Below are positions 49,452-57,378 of a stretch of 64,000 nt of DNA, in pieces. The translations under genes were made by a program, and so were the position numbers. The notes beneath the pieces were generated by a model. The model saw only the letters and a list, made by a program, of their open reading frames with translations, searched no databases and was not told where the DNA came from. The DNA is from CAWDVR01 sp044869805. Its GTDB lineage: Bacteria > Acidobacteriota > Thermoanaerobaculia > Multivoradales > SZUA-115. The stretch lies in contig JBIOXV010000055.1 of the NCBI GenBank assembly GCA_044869805.1, positions 108,484 to 172,483 of the forward strand. The letters run 5' to 3'. Each line of letters opens with the position of its first letter. Position 1 is the stretch's first letter.

Positions 49452-49632
49452 GCGCTCCCGGCGGGTCCGAGGGGATTCCCGGCCGAGGACCGGCTCGGGC
49501 CGGTTCTCGGATGGGCGGGATCGCCCTCGCCTGCGTTCCGCTCGCGCCAGGCCGGCCGATGACTGCGAGCTTGGTGCAGGGCGCTCGCTCCAAGCTCCTC
49601 GGCCGGAAATCCCCTCGGACCCGCCGGAGCGC
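49452..49632. repeat. Palindromic element D
   Basis: A 181-bp palindrome. Arms of 30 bases (49460-49489 and 49596-49625) are inverted copies with 29 matches, extended by GCGCTCC on each side across a one-base bulge; inner parts fold into smaller hairpins (CCGGCTCGGGCCGG; GCTTGGAGCG...CCAAGC). It fills most of the 321-base gap between hutU and vapB. It is unrelated in sequence to elements A, B and C. It looks like a REP/BIME- or MITE-like element. Confidence 0.7.
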
Positions 49633-49682
49633 TACCCCCAAGCCGCTCGAAGGCCTCCGTTGCGCTGTCAGGAGGAGACAGC

Positions 49683-49712
49683 TTGACGGTCCCGCGCCTG
49701 CTGGCCTATGCT
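49683..49712 (+). promoter_or_regulatory. Candidate promoter of vapBC
   Basis: TTGACG (49683-49688), 18-base spacer, TATGCT (49707-49712). Transcription from it would start near 49719, the ATG of vapB, giving a leaderless message. The same TTG could be a translation start because AGGAGG lies seven bases upstream, so the two readings compete. Confidence 0.5.
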
Positions 49713-49718
49713 CGGCCT

Positions 49719-49988
49719 ATGCCGACGAACGAAGTGAGAGCGCACACCCCGAGCATCCAGCGCCGCGCACGCCTTTTTCGCAATGGCCGCAACCAGGCGC
49801 TGAGGATCCCGCGCGAACTCGAACTGCCTGGTGACGAGGTCACTCTTCACCGGGAAGGAGAGCGTTTGATCGTGGAGCCGGTCGCGCGAAAGAGGAACCG
49901 TCTGACCGAGTTCCTGGCGACGCTCCCCAGGACCACGGGTCTGCCCGAGATCGGAGACCCGCCGCTCGAGCCCGAGGACATCTTCTGA
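49719..49988 (+). CDS. vapB: VapB-type antitoxin (AbrB/MazE fold)
   Basis: An 89-residue antitoxin. The DNA-binding domain (residues about 14-55: ARLFRNGRNQALRIPREL, then GDEVTLHREGERLIVEPV) fits the VapB/SpoVT-AbrB swapped-hairpin fold, and the C-terminal region (60-89) should wrap the toxin. ATG at 49719 is chosen because a promoter-like TTGACG/TATGCT ends just before it; the alternative start is TTG at 49683 with AGGAGG seven bases ahead, which would add 12 residues. One base separates it from vapC. The pair probably autoregulates through its upstream region. Confidence 0.88.
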   Translation: MPTNEVRAHTPSIQRRARLFRNGRNQALRIPRELELPGDEVTLHREGERLIVEPVARKRNRLTEFLATLPRTTGLPEIGDPPLEPEDIF

Positions 49989-49989
49989 G

Positions 49990-50415
49990 ATGGCCAGCCG
50001 CCGCTATCTCTTCGATACCAACGTGCTGTCGGCGCTGATCAAGCAGCCGGCCGGAGCTCTCGCACAGCGTGTAGCGCAGCTTGGCGGAGACCAGCTCTGC
50101 ACCAGCATCGTGGTGGCTTGCGAGCTGCGCTACGGCGCGGCCAAGAAGGGCTCTCGGAGGCTGATCGCGATCGTGAACGAGCTGCTCTCCCGCCTCGACG
50201 TTCTCCCGCTCGAAGCCGAAGTCGACTACCACTATGCCGAGCTGCGCGTGGCACTCGAGCGCGGCGGCCAACCCATCGGCTCCAACGACCTGCTCATCGC
50301 CGCCCACGCCCGCGCGCTCGGTTTGATCCTGGTGACCGACAACGTGAGTGAGTTCTCTCGCGTGCCGAGTCTGGCGGTGGAGAATTGGCTGGACCCAGCA
50401 GCCACACAGCCCTGA
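49990..50415 (+). CDS. vapC: VapC-type PIN-domain ribonuclease toxin
   Basis: A 141-residue PIN-domain protein with all four acidic residues: D9 (LFDTNVLSAL), E45 (ACELRYG), D100 (SNDLLIAAHA) and D117 (VTDNVSEF). VapC toxins are Mg-dependent endoribonucleases cutting tRNA or rRNA and held by VapB. The gene begins one base after vapB. Complete and apparently active, so it should be kept in check by vapB. The small operon stands by itself, a typical mobile/accessory module. Confidence 0.95.
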   Translation: MASRRYLFDTNVLSALIKQPAGALAQRVAQLGGDQLCTSIVVACELRYGAAKKGSRRLIAIVNELLSRLDVLPLEAEVDYHYAELRVALERGGQPIGSNDLLIAAHARALGLILVTDNVSEFSRVPSLAVENWLDPAATQP

Positions 50416-50439
50416 GCCGAAGACTCCTGACGCCGGTTA

Positions 50440-52350
50440 CTACTCCAGCGCGCGCAACATCGCCTTCAGCTCCTCGCGCGGTACCCAGCGGCCGGCGACT
50501 ATCACGCCCGCGGGGTCGCGGAGATGGGCCAGATCCAGGAGCGGGTTGCCTTCGACGAGCAGCAGGTCGGCGCGCTGGCCCGCCGCGATCGTCCCCATCT
50601 CGCCCTCGCGGCCGAGGAAGATCGCCGGGTTGACAGTCGCAGTGCGCAGAACCTCGTAGGGCGTGAGGCCGGAGCCGACGAGCAAGCCCAGCTCCTCGTG
50701 GAGCGAGGCGCCAGGGATCATCCAGGGAAAGCCCATGGCATCGGTGCCGGCGAGGAGCGGAACGCCGGCGCGGTGGAGGGCGCCGGCCAGGCGCTGGAAG
50801 AAGACGATGCCGCGTCGGGCGCGCTCGACCCGCGCCGGGTCGGCCTTCGCAAGCCACTGACGCCAGCGCTCTTCGAGCCGCGGCACCAAGTAGCGGACCT
50901 CGGGCCGCTCGACCGGGGTAAAGATGTTCTCGACCGTCAGCGTCGTGGCGACGTAGATGCCGGAGCGGGCGGTAGCGGCGGCGATGCGCTCCAGGCCGCG
51001 ATCGCTCGTGCGCCAGGCGAGCGGCAGCCAGTAGCCGAGCGACACGGACAAGGCCGAGGCGGCCACGAGGGTGAGGAGGACGAGCGGCCGCATCGCCCGC
51101 CGCTCGTCCCGCCGCAGTGTAGCCACCCCGAGCCATACGACCAGGGTGGCGAACAGAAGGATCGCGACCCCGGCGGCCGTGAATCCGGCGAGGTGAGCGC
51201 GGCTCCCGAGCCAGTCGAGGCCCGCGAGCTCGCGGCCGGCCAGGGCGGCGATCGCCACCATGGCCAGGCCGAGCACCCCAAGGCCGGCGAGCCGTTTCGT
51301 GCTGGCCCGAGAGCCGCGCGGGTCCCGCCGCTGGTCTGTCGAGTGCCCGGACGGCACCCCTGGGTCTGTGGACGCGGCCCGGGATCGTTTCCCGGGCCGC
51401 CAAGCACCGACGCCGGCGGTCACCAGGCAGGAGACCGCGGCCACGGCTAGCAGCCCCGCGGCGCCGAGGGAGAGCCAGCGCAAGGCATGGAAGGCCGGTG
51501 TCTCCCGCGGCCAGAAGTAGCTGAACAGGTAGGCGTTGGCGTGGGCCAGCGACTGCCGCTCGGCGAGCGCCGCCTCGACGCCGAAGCGCTCCGGCACGTG
51601 CCCGAGGAGCGGCATGCCCCGCCGCCGCGCGCTCTCGATCAGGCGCCGGTACGCTTCGCGCGACAGGCCACGGGTGGTGAGCATCTCGCCGGTCTTGAAA
51701 TCGAAGATCTCGTGGAACTTGAGCGCGTCGAAGCCGGCGGCGGCCTGCCGCTCGACCTCCTGCTCGATCTCTGCGGGGGTGCGCACCCGCGGCTCGTTGA
51801 TGAAGTCGCCGGAGGTGAAGAGCGCCGGAGCCAGCAGCTCGCGGGCCGCGATCCGTTCTCGCCACCGCAGTTGCTCTTCCTCGCCGCGCAGGTTGAGCAC
51901 GGTGGTCACGCCGTGGGCAAGATAGAGCGGCGCGTCACCGAAGTCCGGCCGCGAGCCCAGCCGGCGGTCGAGGTGGACGTGCATGTCGACCAGGCCGGGA
52001 AGCAGGTAGCGGCCGCCGCCCTCGATCACCCGCGCTCCAGCAGGCACGGGGACCTCGGCCGCGGACCCCAGCGCCGCGATGCGGCCGCCTTCGACGACCA
52101 CGGTTTGGCCCGCGAGCACCCGCGGCTCATCCATGGGGACGACGTTCACGCCGAGGAAGGCGGTGATCGAGGCCGGGGCCGGCTGCGGGCCTGGGGCCTG
52201 GGCGGCGATTGGCGATGGGGCCACCCAGGCCGCGAAGACGCAGCCGGAGAAGGCCGCCAGCAGTGCGAGCCTTCCACGGCGACCCGGGGCCAGGTCGCTC
52301 GTCTTGGGCCTCCACGAAACCGCCATCAGGGTCTTGGACGTGTTGACCAT
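50440..52350 (-). CDS. Amidohydrolase with inserted membrane domain
   Basis: A 636-residue protein. After an N-terminal signal/anchor (25-52) comes an amidohydrolase-family barrel: HVH metal pair at 124/126 (VDMHVHL), K211 (ALKFHE), H251 (LGHVPE), H270 and catalytic D537 (AGTDAMG), then the C-terminal beta strand block (GQRADLLLVEGNPL) typical of imidazolonepropionase/prolidase-like hydrolases. The barrel is interrupted at about 288-448 by four predicted membrane helices (290-315, 354-374, 386-411, 420-443). Because all metal ligands are present on both sides, it is likely active. ATG at 52350 was chosen over 52326. Substrate unknown. Confidence 0.85.
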   Translation of the reverse strand: MVNTSKTLMAVSWRPKTSDLAPGRRGRLALLAAFSGCVFAAWVAPSPIAAQAPGPQPAPASITAFLGVNVVPMDEPRVLAGQTVVVEGGRIAALGSAAEVPVPAGARVIEGGGRYLLPGLVDMHVHLDRRLGSRPDFGDAPLYLAHGVTTVLNLRGEEEQLRWRERIAARELLAPALFTSGDFINEPRVRTPAEIEQEVERQAAAGFDALKFHEIFDFKTGEMLTTRGLSREAYRRLIESARRRGMPLLGHVPERFGVEAALAERQSLAHANAYLFSYFWPRETPAFHALRWLSLGAAGLLAVAAVSCLVTAGVGAWRPGKRSRAASTDPGVPSGHSTDQRRDPRGSRASTKRLAGLGVLGLAMVAIAALAGRELAGLDWLGSRAHLAGFTAAGVAILLFATLVVWLGVATLRRDERRAMRPLVLLTLVAASALSVSLGYWLPLAWRTSDRGLERIAAATARSGIYVATTLTVENIFTPVERPEVRYLVPRLEERWRQWLAKADPARVERARRGIVFFQRLAGALHRAGVPLLAGTDAMGFPWMIPGASLHEELGLLVGSGLTPYEVLRTATVNPAIFLGREGEMGTIAAGQRADLLLVEGNPLLDLAHLRDPAGVIVAGRWVPREELKAMLRALE

Positions 52351-52365
52351 GGGAACAGTTAGGCA

Positions 52366-52394
52366 CTGGAAGGATCTTCGCGGGCGGCTATACT
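52366..52394 (+). promoter_or_regulatory. Candidate promoter of the DinB gene
   Basis: A good -10 TATACT at 52389-52394 in an AT-richer spot, with a weak CTGGAA 17 bases upstream, 25 bases before the ATG at 52420, which also has GAGGAG. A GTTAGGC at 52356 is chance. Confidence 0.45.
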
Positions 52395-52419
52395 CACCGG
52401 CCTCACGAGGAGACCTCCG

Positions 52420-52941
52420 ATGCTTGCGAGACCCGAGCCGTCCGAGTACGCGACCTTCTACGCCGGCTACATCTCGAAGGTTCCAGAAGGCGATGTGCTG
52501 GCGCTGATGTCCGACCAGGAGTCCCGGCTCAGGCGGCTGCCGAATTCCTGCACCCCCGAGCAGGAGCTCCACCGCTACGCGCCCGAGAAGTGGAGCGTGC
52601 GCGAACTAGTGGGCCACCTGATCGACGGCGAGCGCATCTTCGGCTACCGCGCCTTCCGCATCGGCCGCGGCGACGAGACGCCGCTGGCCGGTTTCGACGA
52701 AAACCAGTACATCGCCGCCTCCGACTACCACTCCCGGCCGCTCGCCTCGCTGGCCGACGAGCTGGCCGCGGTCCGCGCCACCAACCTCACCCTCTTCAGG
52801 CATCTCCCGCCCGCGGCGTGGACGCGGGTCGGCACCGCGAACACCCACCCGGTTTCGGTGCGCGCCCTGGCCTTCATCCTGGTCGGGCACACCAACCACC
52901 ACCTCGCGATCCTCGCCGAACGCTACGGCGTGAACGCGTGA
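52420..52941 (+). CDS. DinB-family metal-binding protein
   Basis: A 173-residue DinB/YfiT-like four-helix bundle. The metal triad histidines are visible: GHLIDGERIFGYR (His near 66) and FILVGHTNHHLAIL (two histidines near 150-154). Such proteins are Ni/Zn-dependent, often thiol transferase or hydrolase-like; here no specific substrate can be told. The ATG has GAGGAG and a promoter upstream; it is transcribed away from the amidohydrolase. Confidence 0.92.
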   Translation: MLARPEPSEYATFYAGYISKVPEGDVLALMSDQESRLRRLPNSCTPEQELHRYAPEKWSVRELVGHLIDGERIFGYRAFRIGRGDETPLAGFDENQYIAASDYHSRPLASLADELAAVRATNLTLFRHLPPAAWTRVGTANTHPVSVRALAFILVGHTNHHLAILAERYGVNA

Positions 52942-53106
52942 CGAAGGCGTCACGCGCCCTGCGCCTCCCGATCTCGTAGCGCCCCTCCTCCTCGCCGCCA
53001 GCCCGGCTGCGAGCGCCGAAAGTTTCTGATAGCCGGCTTCCGGCGGCTGTCGGACACTGGCGCTGTGTCTGGCGACTCGAACCCAAGAGCGCTCCAAGGA
53101 GGACTC

Positions 53107-54531
53107 ATGAGAAAGCGCAGCGCGTGGTTTTTGGTGGCGGCCGCGGCCTGGCTCGGCGGCGGCGCCCTGGGCGATCCGGGCTCAACGAATCCGAACCCGA
53201 CGATTCCAGCCCCAACGAATCCAGCCCCAACGAATTCAGCCCCAACGAATTCAGCCCCAACGAATTCAGCACAGTCCCCGGCGAAGCACCACCTCTCGTC
53301 CTACGCCATCTTCAACCTTCCGTCCCTCGGGGGTACCAACAGCCGAGGTAACAGCATCAACGACCTCGCCTGGGTGGCCGGCTACTCGAACCTGCCGGGC
53401 AATCAGACCCGGCACGCGACGCTGTGGCTCTACGGGGCGCTCGTTGACCTCGGCACGCTCGGCGGGCCCAACAGCAGCGTGGCGTGGCCGGTCAAGAACA
53501 ACCGCGGCCTGGTGGTGGGGATCGCCCAGACCGCGACCCCCGACCCGCTCGGCGAGGCCTGGAGCTGCAGCGCCTTCTTCCCACCGGCCACCGCCAGCGG
53601 CCCGACCTGCCTCGGCTTCGCGTGGGAGCGCGGAGCGATGCGGGCGCTGCCCACGCTGGGCGGCAACAACGGCTATGCGGCCGGCGCCAACAACCGCGGC
53701 CGGATCGTGGGCTGGGCGGAGAACACGGTCCACGACCCCACCTGCGAGCCGCCCCAGGTGCTGCAGTTCCGCGCCGTGGTCTGGGGGCCCGGAGCAGGCG
53801 ACATTCGGGAGTTGCCGCCGCTCGCCGGGGACACCTCCGGCGCCGCCACGGCGATCAACGACCGGAACCAGGTCGTCGGCATCTCGGGCACCTGCGACCA
53901 GGCGGTGGGGAGGGCCACGGCGGCGCACGCCGTGCTGTGGGAGAACGGCTCGGTGATCGACATCGGAAACCTCGGGGGCCAGTTGTGGAATACACCAACG
54001 GCGATCAACCAGCGGGGTGAGGTCGTGGGATTCTCGGATCTGCCCGGTGACGTGGACACACACGCCTTCTTCTGGAGCCGGCAGCACGGCATCCGCGATC
54101 TCGGCACGCTGCCGGGGCACGTCTACAGCCAGGCCAACGGCATCAACAACCGCGGCCAGGTGGTCGGCGTCTCCTGCGATGCGGACTTCCTCGACTGCCG
54201 CGCCTTCCTCTGGCAGGACGGGACCATGACCGACCTCAACCTGCTGCGCCCGGAGAGCTACGACGACCTCCTCACCCACGGCCAGGACGTGAACGAGCTG
54301 GGGATGATCACCGGCCGGGCCTTCGACGCCGCGACCGGCGAGCGGCCGGCCTTTCTGGCGATCCCGCTGCCGTGGCACCACAGCGTCGGGCACGCGGCAG
54401 CGACCACCGGGGCCGAGGGCGGAGCCTCCCGCGACGCGATCGCGCTGCCTCGAGAGGCGGTGCGAGATCTCCTGCACCCATTGAGCCCGGCGCGCGCCAG
54501 GCTGAAGGCGCTCGACGCGCGTGGTCGGTAA
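53107..54531 (+). CDS. Secreted HAF-repeat beta-propeller protein
   Basis: A 474-residue exported protein. The ATG at 53107 follows CAAGGAGG, so the earlier in-frame ATG was rejected. Signal peptide 1-22. A low-complexity stretch (about 25-55: NPAPTNSAPTNS-like, from a 15-bp DNA tandem repeat) links to about six HAF-type repeats: NDLAWVAGYS, NNRGLVVGIA, NNRGRIVGWA, NDRNQVVGIS, NQRGEVVGFS, NNRGQVVGVS, each ending in an AFxW strand with ALWxxGxxxDLGTLGG blocks. HAF repeats form beta-propellers; function unknown, perhaps adhesive or enzymatic. Overlaps the AraC gene by 11 bases. Confidence 0.88.
   Translation: MRKRSAWFLVAAAAWLGGGALGDPGSTNPNPTIPAPTNPAPTNSAPTNSAPTNSAQSPAKHHLSSYAIFNLPSLGGTNSRGNSINDLAWVAGYSNLPGNQTRHATLWLYGALVDLGTLGGPNSSVAWPVKNNRGLVVGIAQTATPDPLGEAWSCSAFFPPATASGPTCLGFAWERGAMRALPTLGGNNGYAAGANNRGRIVGWAENTVHDPTCEPPQVLQFRAVVWGPGAGDIRELPPLAGDTSGAATAINDRNQVVGISGTCDQAVGRATAAHAVLWENGSVIDIGNLGGQLWNTPTAINQRGEVVGFSDLPGDVDTHAFFWSRQHGIRDLGTLPGHVYSQANGINNRGQVVGVSCDADFLDCRAFLWQDGTMTDLNLLRPESYDDLLTHGQDVNELGMITGRAFDAATGERPAFLAIPLPWHHSVGHAAATTGAEGGASRDAIALPREAVRDLLHPLSPARARLKALDARGR
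53181..53270 (+). repeat. 15-bp in-frame tandem repeat
   Basis: Six copies of a 15-bp unit, CCCAACGAATTCAGC, the last three exact, the earlier three with 1-6 changes. It encodes the five-residue PTNSA-type linker of the HAF protein. Being a multiple of three, copy-number change would alter linker length without breaking the frame. Confidence 0.85.
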
Positions 54532-55504
54532 CGGACGAATCGCGCTCCCGGGCTTGGCCCCGGAGCTTGCCGGCGCTCACGGCCTATCTCGCCGCACGCG
54601 GCTCCTGGACCTCTCCATTGCCAGCGTCGACAGCGTGAGCTCCGCCTGGATGCCGCGGGTGAAGGGACCGGAGGACCTCTCCGCGGACTTCCAGGTAGCG
54701 CTCCCCTACCGCGGCATCCTGGTCTGGCACGTCGGCTCGGCCGCGGTGGTGGGAGACGCCAACCAGGTGCTGTTCGTGCGCGGAGGCGAGACCTACCGCT
54801 TGAGCCATCCTCGCCCGAACGGCTTCAGCGAGCTGGTGATCACGCCCGAGGCCTCCCTGCTGGCGGAGCTGTCCCACGCCAGCGGCGCGTGGCTGGGCTC
54901 GCATCCCCTGTTCCAGCGCCGCAGGTGCCGGGCGACTCCCCACCTGCAGAGCCTCCGCGCGCGCCTGCTGCATTCGGTCCCGGACGGGGACGGCGCGCCG
55001 GAGGCCGAAGGCGACACCCTCGCCAGCGAGGAGCTGGTGCTGGCGATCCTGCGGCGTGCCCTGGATGGGCCTGCGCCGCACAGCCGGCCGACCAGCGCCG
55101 GCACCGAGCAATTGATTCGCCGCACCAAGGAGGTCCTCGAAGCGGAGCTCGAGAACCCGCTGCGCCTCGCCGACGTGGCCCGCGCCGTGGGCGCCTCCCC
55201 CGCCTATCTCACCGCCGTCTTCCGCCGCGTCGAGGGCACCTCGCTGCACCAGTACCTGATCCAGCTCCGCCTCGCCCATGCCCTGGTCGAGCTCCCCCAC
55301 GCCGGCGACCTCACGGCTCTGGCCCTGGATCTCGGGTTCTCGAGCCACAGCCACTTCTCGGCCACCTTCCGGCGCTCCTTCGGCTGCACGCCGTCCGAGT
55401 TCCGGCGCTCGACGCGAGGCGCCCGAGCGCGGAGCGAGTCCCGCTGTGCAGTCCAGGTGTGTGGACGGGGAGGACCCGCCCGCGCCTACCCCTTGATCCC
55501 GTAG
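54521..55504 (+). CDS. AraC-family transcriptional regulator
   Basis: A 327-residue regulator. The C-terminal DNA-binding domain (about 205-300) has two helix-turn-helix motifs: ADVARAVGASPAYLTAVFRR and ALALDLGFSSHSHFSATFRRSFG, ending CTPSEFRRS. The N-terminal domain (about 20-170) is a cupin-like ligand domain without known match. GTG at 54521 overlaps the HAF gene by 11 bases, which suggests co-transcription. The 3' end overlaps the convergent AAA+ regulator gene by 19 bases. Confidence 0.9.
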   Translation: MVGNGRIALPGLAPELAGAHGLSRRTRLLDLSIASVDSVSSAWMPRVKGPEDLSADFQVALPYRGILVWHVGSAAVVGDANQVLFVRGGETYRLSHPRPNGFSELVITPEASLLAELSHASGAWLGSHPLFQRRRCRATPHLQSLRARLLHSVPDGDGAPEAEGDTLASEELVLAILRRALDGPAPHSRPTSAGTEQLIRRTKEVLEAELENPLRLADVARAVGASPAYLTAVFRRVEGTSLHQYLIQLRLAHALVELPHAGDLTALALDLGFSSHSHFSATFRRSFGCTPSEFRRSTRGARARSESRCAVQVCGRGGPARAYPLIP

Positions 55505-57297
55505 CGCTCCATCTTCATCGCCAGGCCGTTGCGCGACAGGCCGAGCATGCGTGCGGCCTGCGCCTTGGTGCCGTTGGCGCGGCGCAGGGCCTCGCGGATG
55601 GCGGAGCGCTCGGTGGCGGCCGCCAGGTGGTCGAGGTCGAGGTCGGAGGTCGAGTCCACGCGGCCGGCGGCCTGCACGGTCGCCAGGCGCACCTTCTCGG
55701 GCAGGATGTTGAGGTCGATGGGCTTGCCCGCCGGGCAGAGGTAGACGAGCTGGCGGGCGACGCCGTCGAGCTCGGCGAGGTTGCCGGGGTAGTCGTAGGC
55801 CAGCAGCGCCGACATCGCCTTGACGGTGATGCCTTGCATGCGCTTGCCGGTCTCGTGGCAGCAGCGGTTGATCGAGGATTGCAGCAGCAGCGGCAGGTCC
55901 TCGCGCCGCTCGCGCACCGCGGGCACGTCGATCATGAACTGCGACAGCCGGTAGGCGAGGTCGACGCGGAAGCTGTCGCGGGCCACGAAGGGCTCCAGCG
56001 GCCCGGAGGCGGCGGCGATCAGCCGCACGTCGACCTTCACCGCGCCGATGCCGCCCATGGGCTCTACCTCGCCGGAGCGCAGGAAGCGCACCAGCCGCGC
56101 CTGCAGCTCGAGCGGCAGCTTTTCGACGTTGGCCAGGAACAGCGTGCCGCCGTTGGCGAGCGACAGCTTGCCCTCGCGGCGCACCACGCTGTCCTTGCCC
56201 GGCACCTCGGCCCCGAACAAGTCGGCCTCCAGCACCGGCGGTGGCGCGCCGCTGCAGGTGGCGATCACGAATGGCTTGTCGCGCCGGGTGCTCGAGGCGT
56301 GCAGCGAGCGCGCGATCTGCTCCTTGCCCACCCCGGGCTCGCCGCGCAGCAGCACGTGGACTTCCGGGTCGAGGGCCAGGCGAAGCTGCTCGACGACCGT
56401 CTTCATCGCCTCCGACTCGCCGATCACCAGCGACGGCTCGAGCACCAGGTCGCGCTGCGCCCGGCGCCCGGGGAGGATCGGCTCGTACCACCCCACGTGA
56501 TGCACCAGCCCGAGCACCAGGAGGTCGCCGAGCACTTGGAGCGAGCTGGCCGGGGACCAGCCGTCGCCCGCCAGCCGTGGCAGGGCCACCAGCAGCAGGT
56601 AGGGCCGCTCCACCGCCTCGAAGGCGTGGTAGGCGATCCAGGACGGGGCACCGCCCAGGCTGCCCTGGAAGCTCCCGTGCCGCTGCGCCAGCGGGTCCTC
56701 CTCCGCGTGCCGGCGCACCTGCTCCAGGAGCTCTACCCCGGACGAGAGCCATGCCGGGTTGGTAGCGGACACGAACTTGCTGCCCAGCTCGGCGGAGAGC
56801 TCGCCGTGCAGCAGGAAGAGGGCGCCGCCCCCGAAGTCGGCCAGCAGGGCGGTGACCAGGGTCTCGAGCGGGGTGCGGCTCTCGACGTCGGCCAACACCC
56901 AGTTCGAGATCTGGGAGAGGTGATAGAGCATGGCCTCGGGCGTGATGGTGGGCTCGCGGGGCGCCACCGGCCTGGCGAGCGGCGAGGGGAGCTGCGGCAG
57001 CCGGGACTCGGGCGCGATGTCCTCGACCAGCAGCGTGACGGTGCCCAGACGCACCTCGTCGAGCAGCTCGAGGGCCGCGTCCTTGACCCGGCGGCCCCCG
57101 ACCGTCACCCCGCGGCGGCTGCCCAAGTCCTCGATGCGCAGGCTCTCGCCGTCGAAACGCAGCCGGGCATGGTTCTGCGCCACGCCGGTGTAGGGCAGAT
57201 AGACGTCGCAGCCCGGCTCGCTGCCGATCAGCAGCTCGTTGCGATGGATCGGGAAGCGCCGGACGCCGTCCGGTGCGTAGGCCACGAGGCGCAGCAT
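55486..57297 (-). CDS. FHA-AAA+-Fis regulator lacking sigma-54 residues
   Basis: A 603-residue protein. FHA domain (22-92; IGSEPGCDV and QNHARLRF), a GAF-like central region (about 125-270), an AAA+ domain (about 285-520) and a Fis-type helix-turn-helix (AQAARMLGLSRNGLAMKMERYG, about 579-600). Walker A GEPGVGKE (319-326) and the R-finger region FRVDLAYRLSQF are present. But the GAFTGA loop is absent (ADLFGAEVPGKDSVV instead) and the Walker B acidic pair in GGTLFLDE is AN (GGTLFLANVEKLP). It therefore probably cannot hydrolyse ATP or contact sigma-54, and may work as a passive FHA/Fis regulator. Confidence 0.88.
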   Translation of the reverse strand: MLRLVAYAPDGVRRFPIHRNELLIGSEPGCDVYLPYTGVAQNHARLRFDGESLRIEDLGSRRGVTVGGRRVKDAALELLDEVRLGTVTLLVEDIAPESRLPQLPSPLARPVAPREPTITPEAMLYHLSQISNWVLADVESRTPLETLVTALLADFGGGALFLLHGELSAELGSKFVSATNPAWLSSGVELLEQVRRHAEEDPLAQRHGSFQGSLGGAPSWIAYHAFEAVERPYLLLVALPRLAGDGWSPASSLQVLGDLLVLGLVHHVGWYEPILPGRRAQRDLVLEPSLVIGESEAMKTVVEQLRLALDPEVHVLLRGEPGVGKEQIARSLHASSTRRDKPFVIATCSGAPPPVLEADLFGAEVPGKDSVVRREGKLSLANGGTLFLANVEKLPLELQARLVRFLRSGEVEPMGGIGAVKVDVRLIAAASGPLEPFVARDSFRVDLAYRLSQFMIDVPAVRERREDLPLLLQSSINRCCHETGKRMQGITVKAMSALLAYDYPGNLAELDGVARQLVYLCPAGKPIDLNILPEKVRLATVQAAGRVDSTSDLDLDHLAAATERSAIREALRRANGTKAQAARMLGLSRNGLAMKMERYGIKG

Positions 57298-57378
57298 CCC
57301 GCCATTATGCCAGGGAAAAAGTCCTGCGAACGTGCGCCGGATAGCTATTGACGCCTGCGCAACCGGCGATGTGCGTTC

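Noticed and set aside
52356..52362. A GTTAGGC resembling an attC core box
   Set aside because: No paired RYYYAAC box or hairpin around it; one 7-mer is expected by chance.
54584..56752. 722-codon frame through AraC and the AAA+ regulator
   Set aside because: It reads against two real genes and gives only GC-biased sequence.
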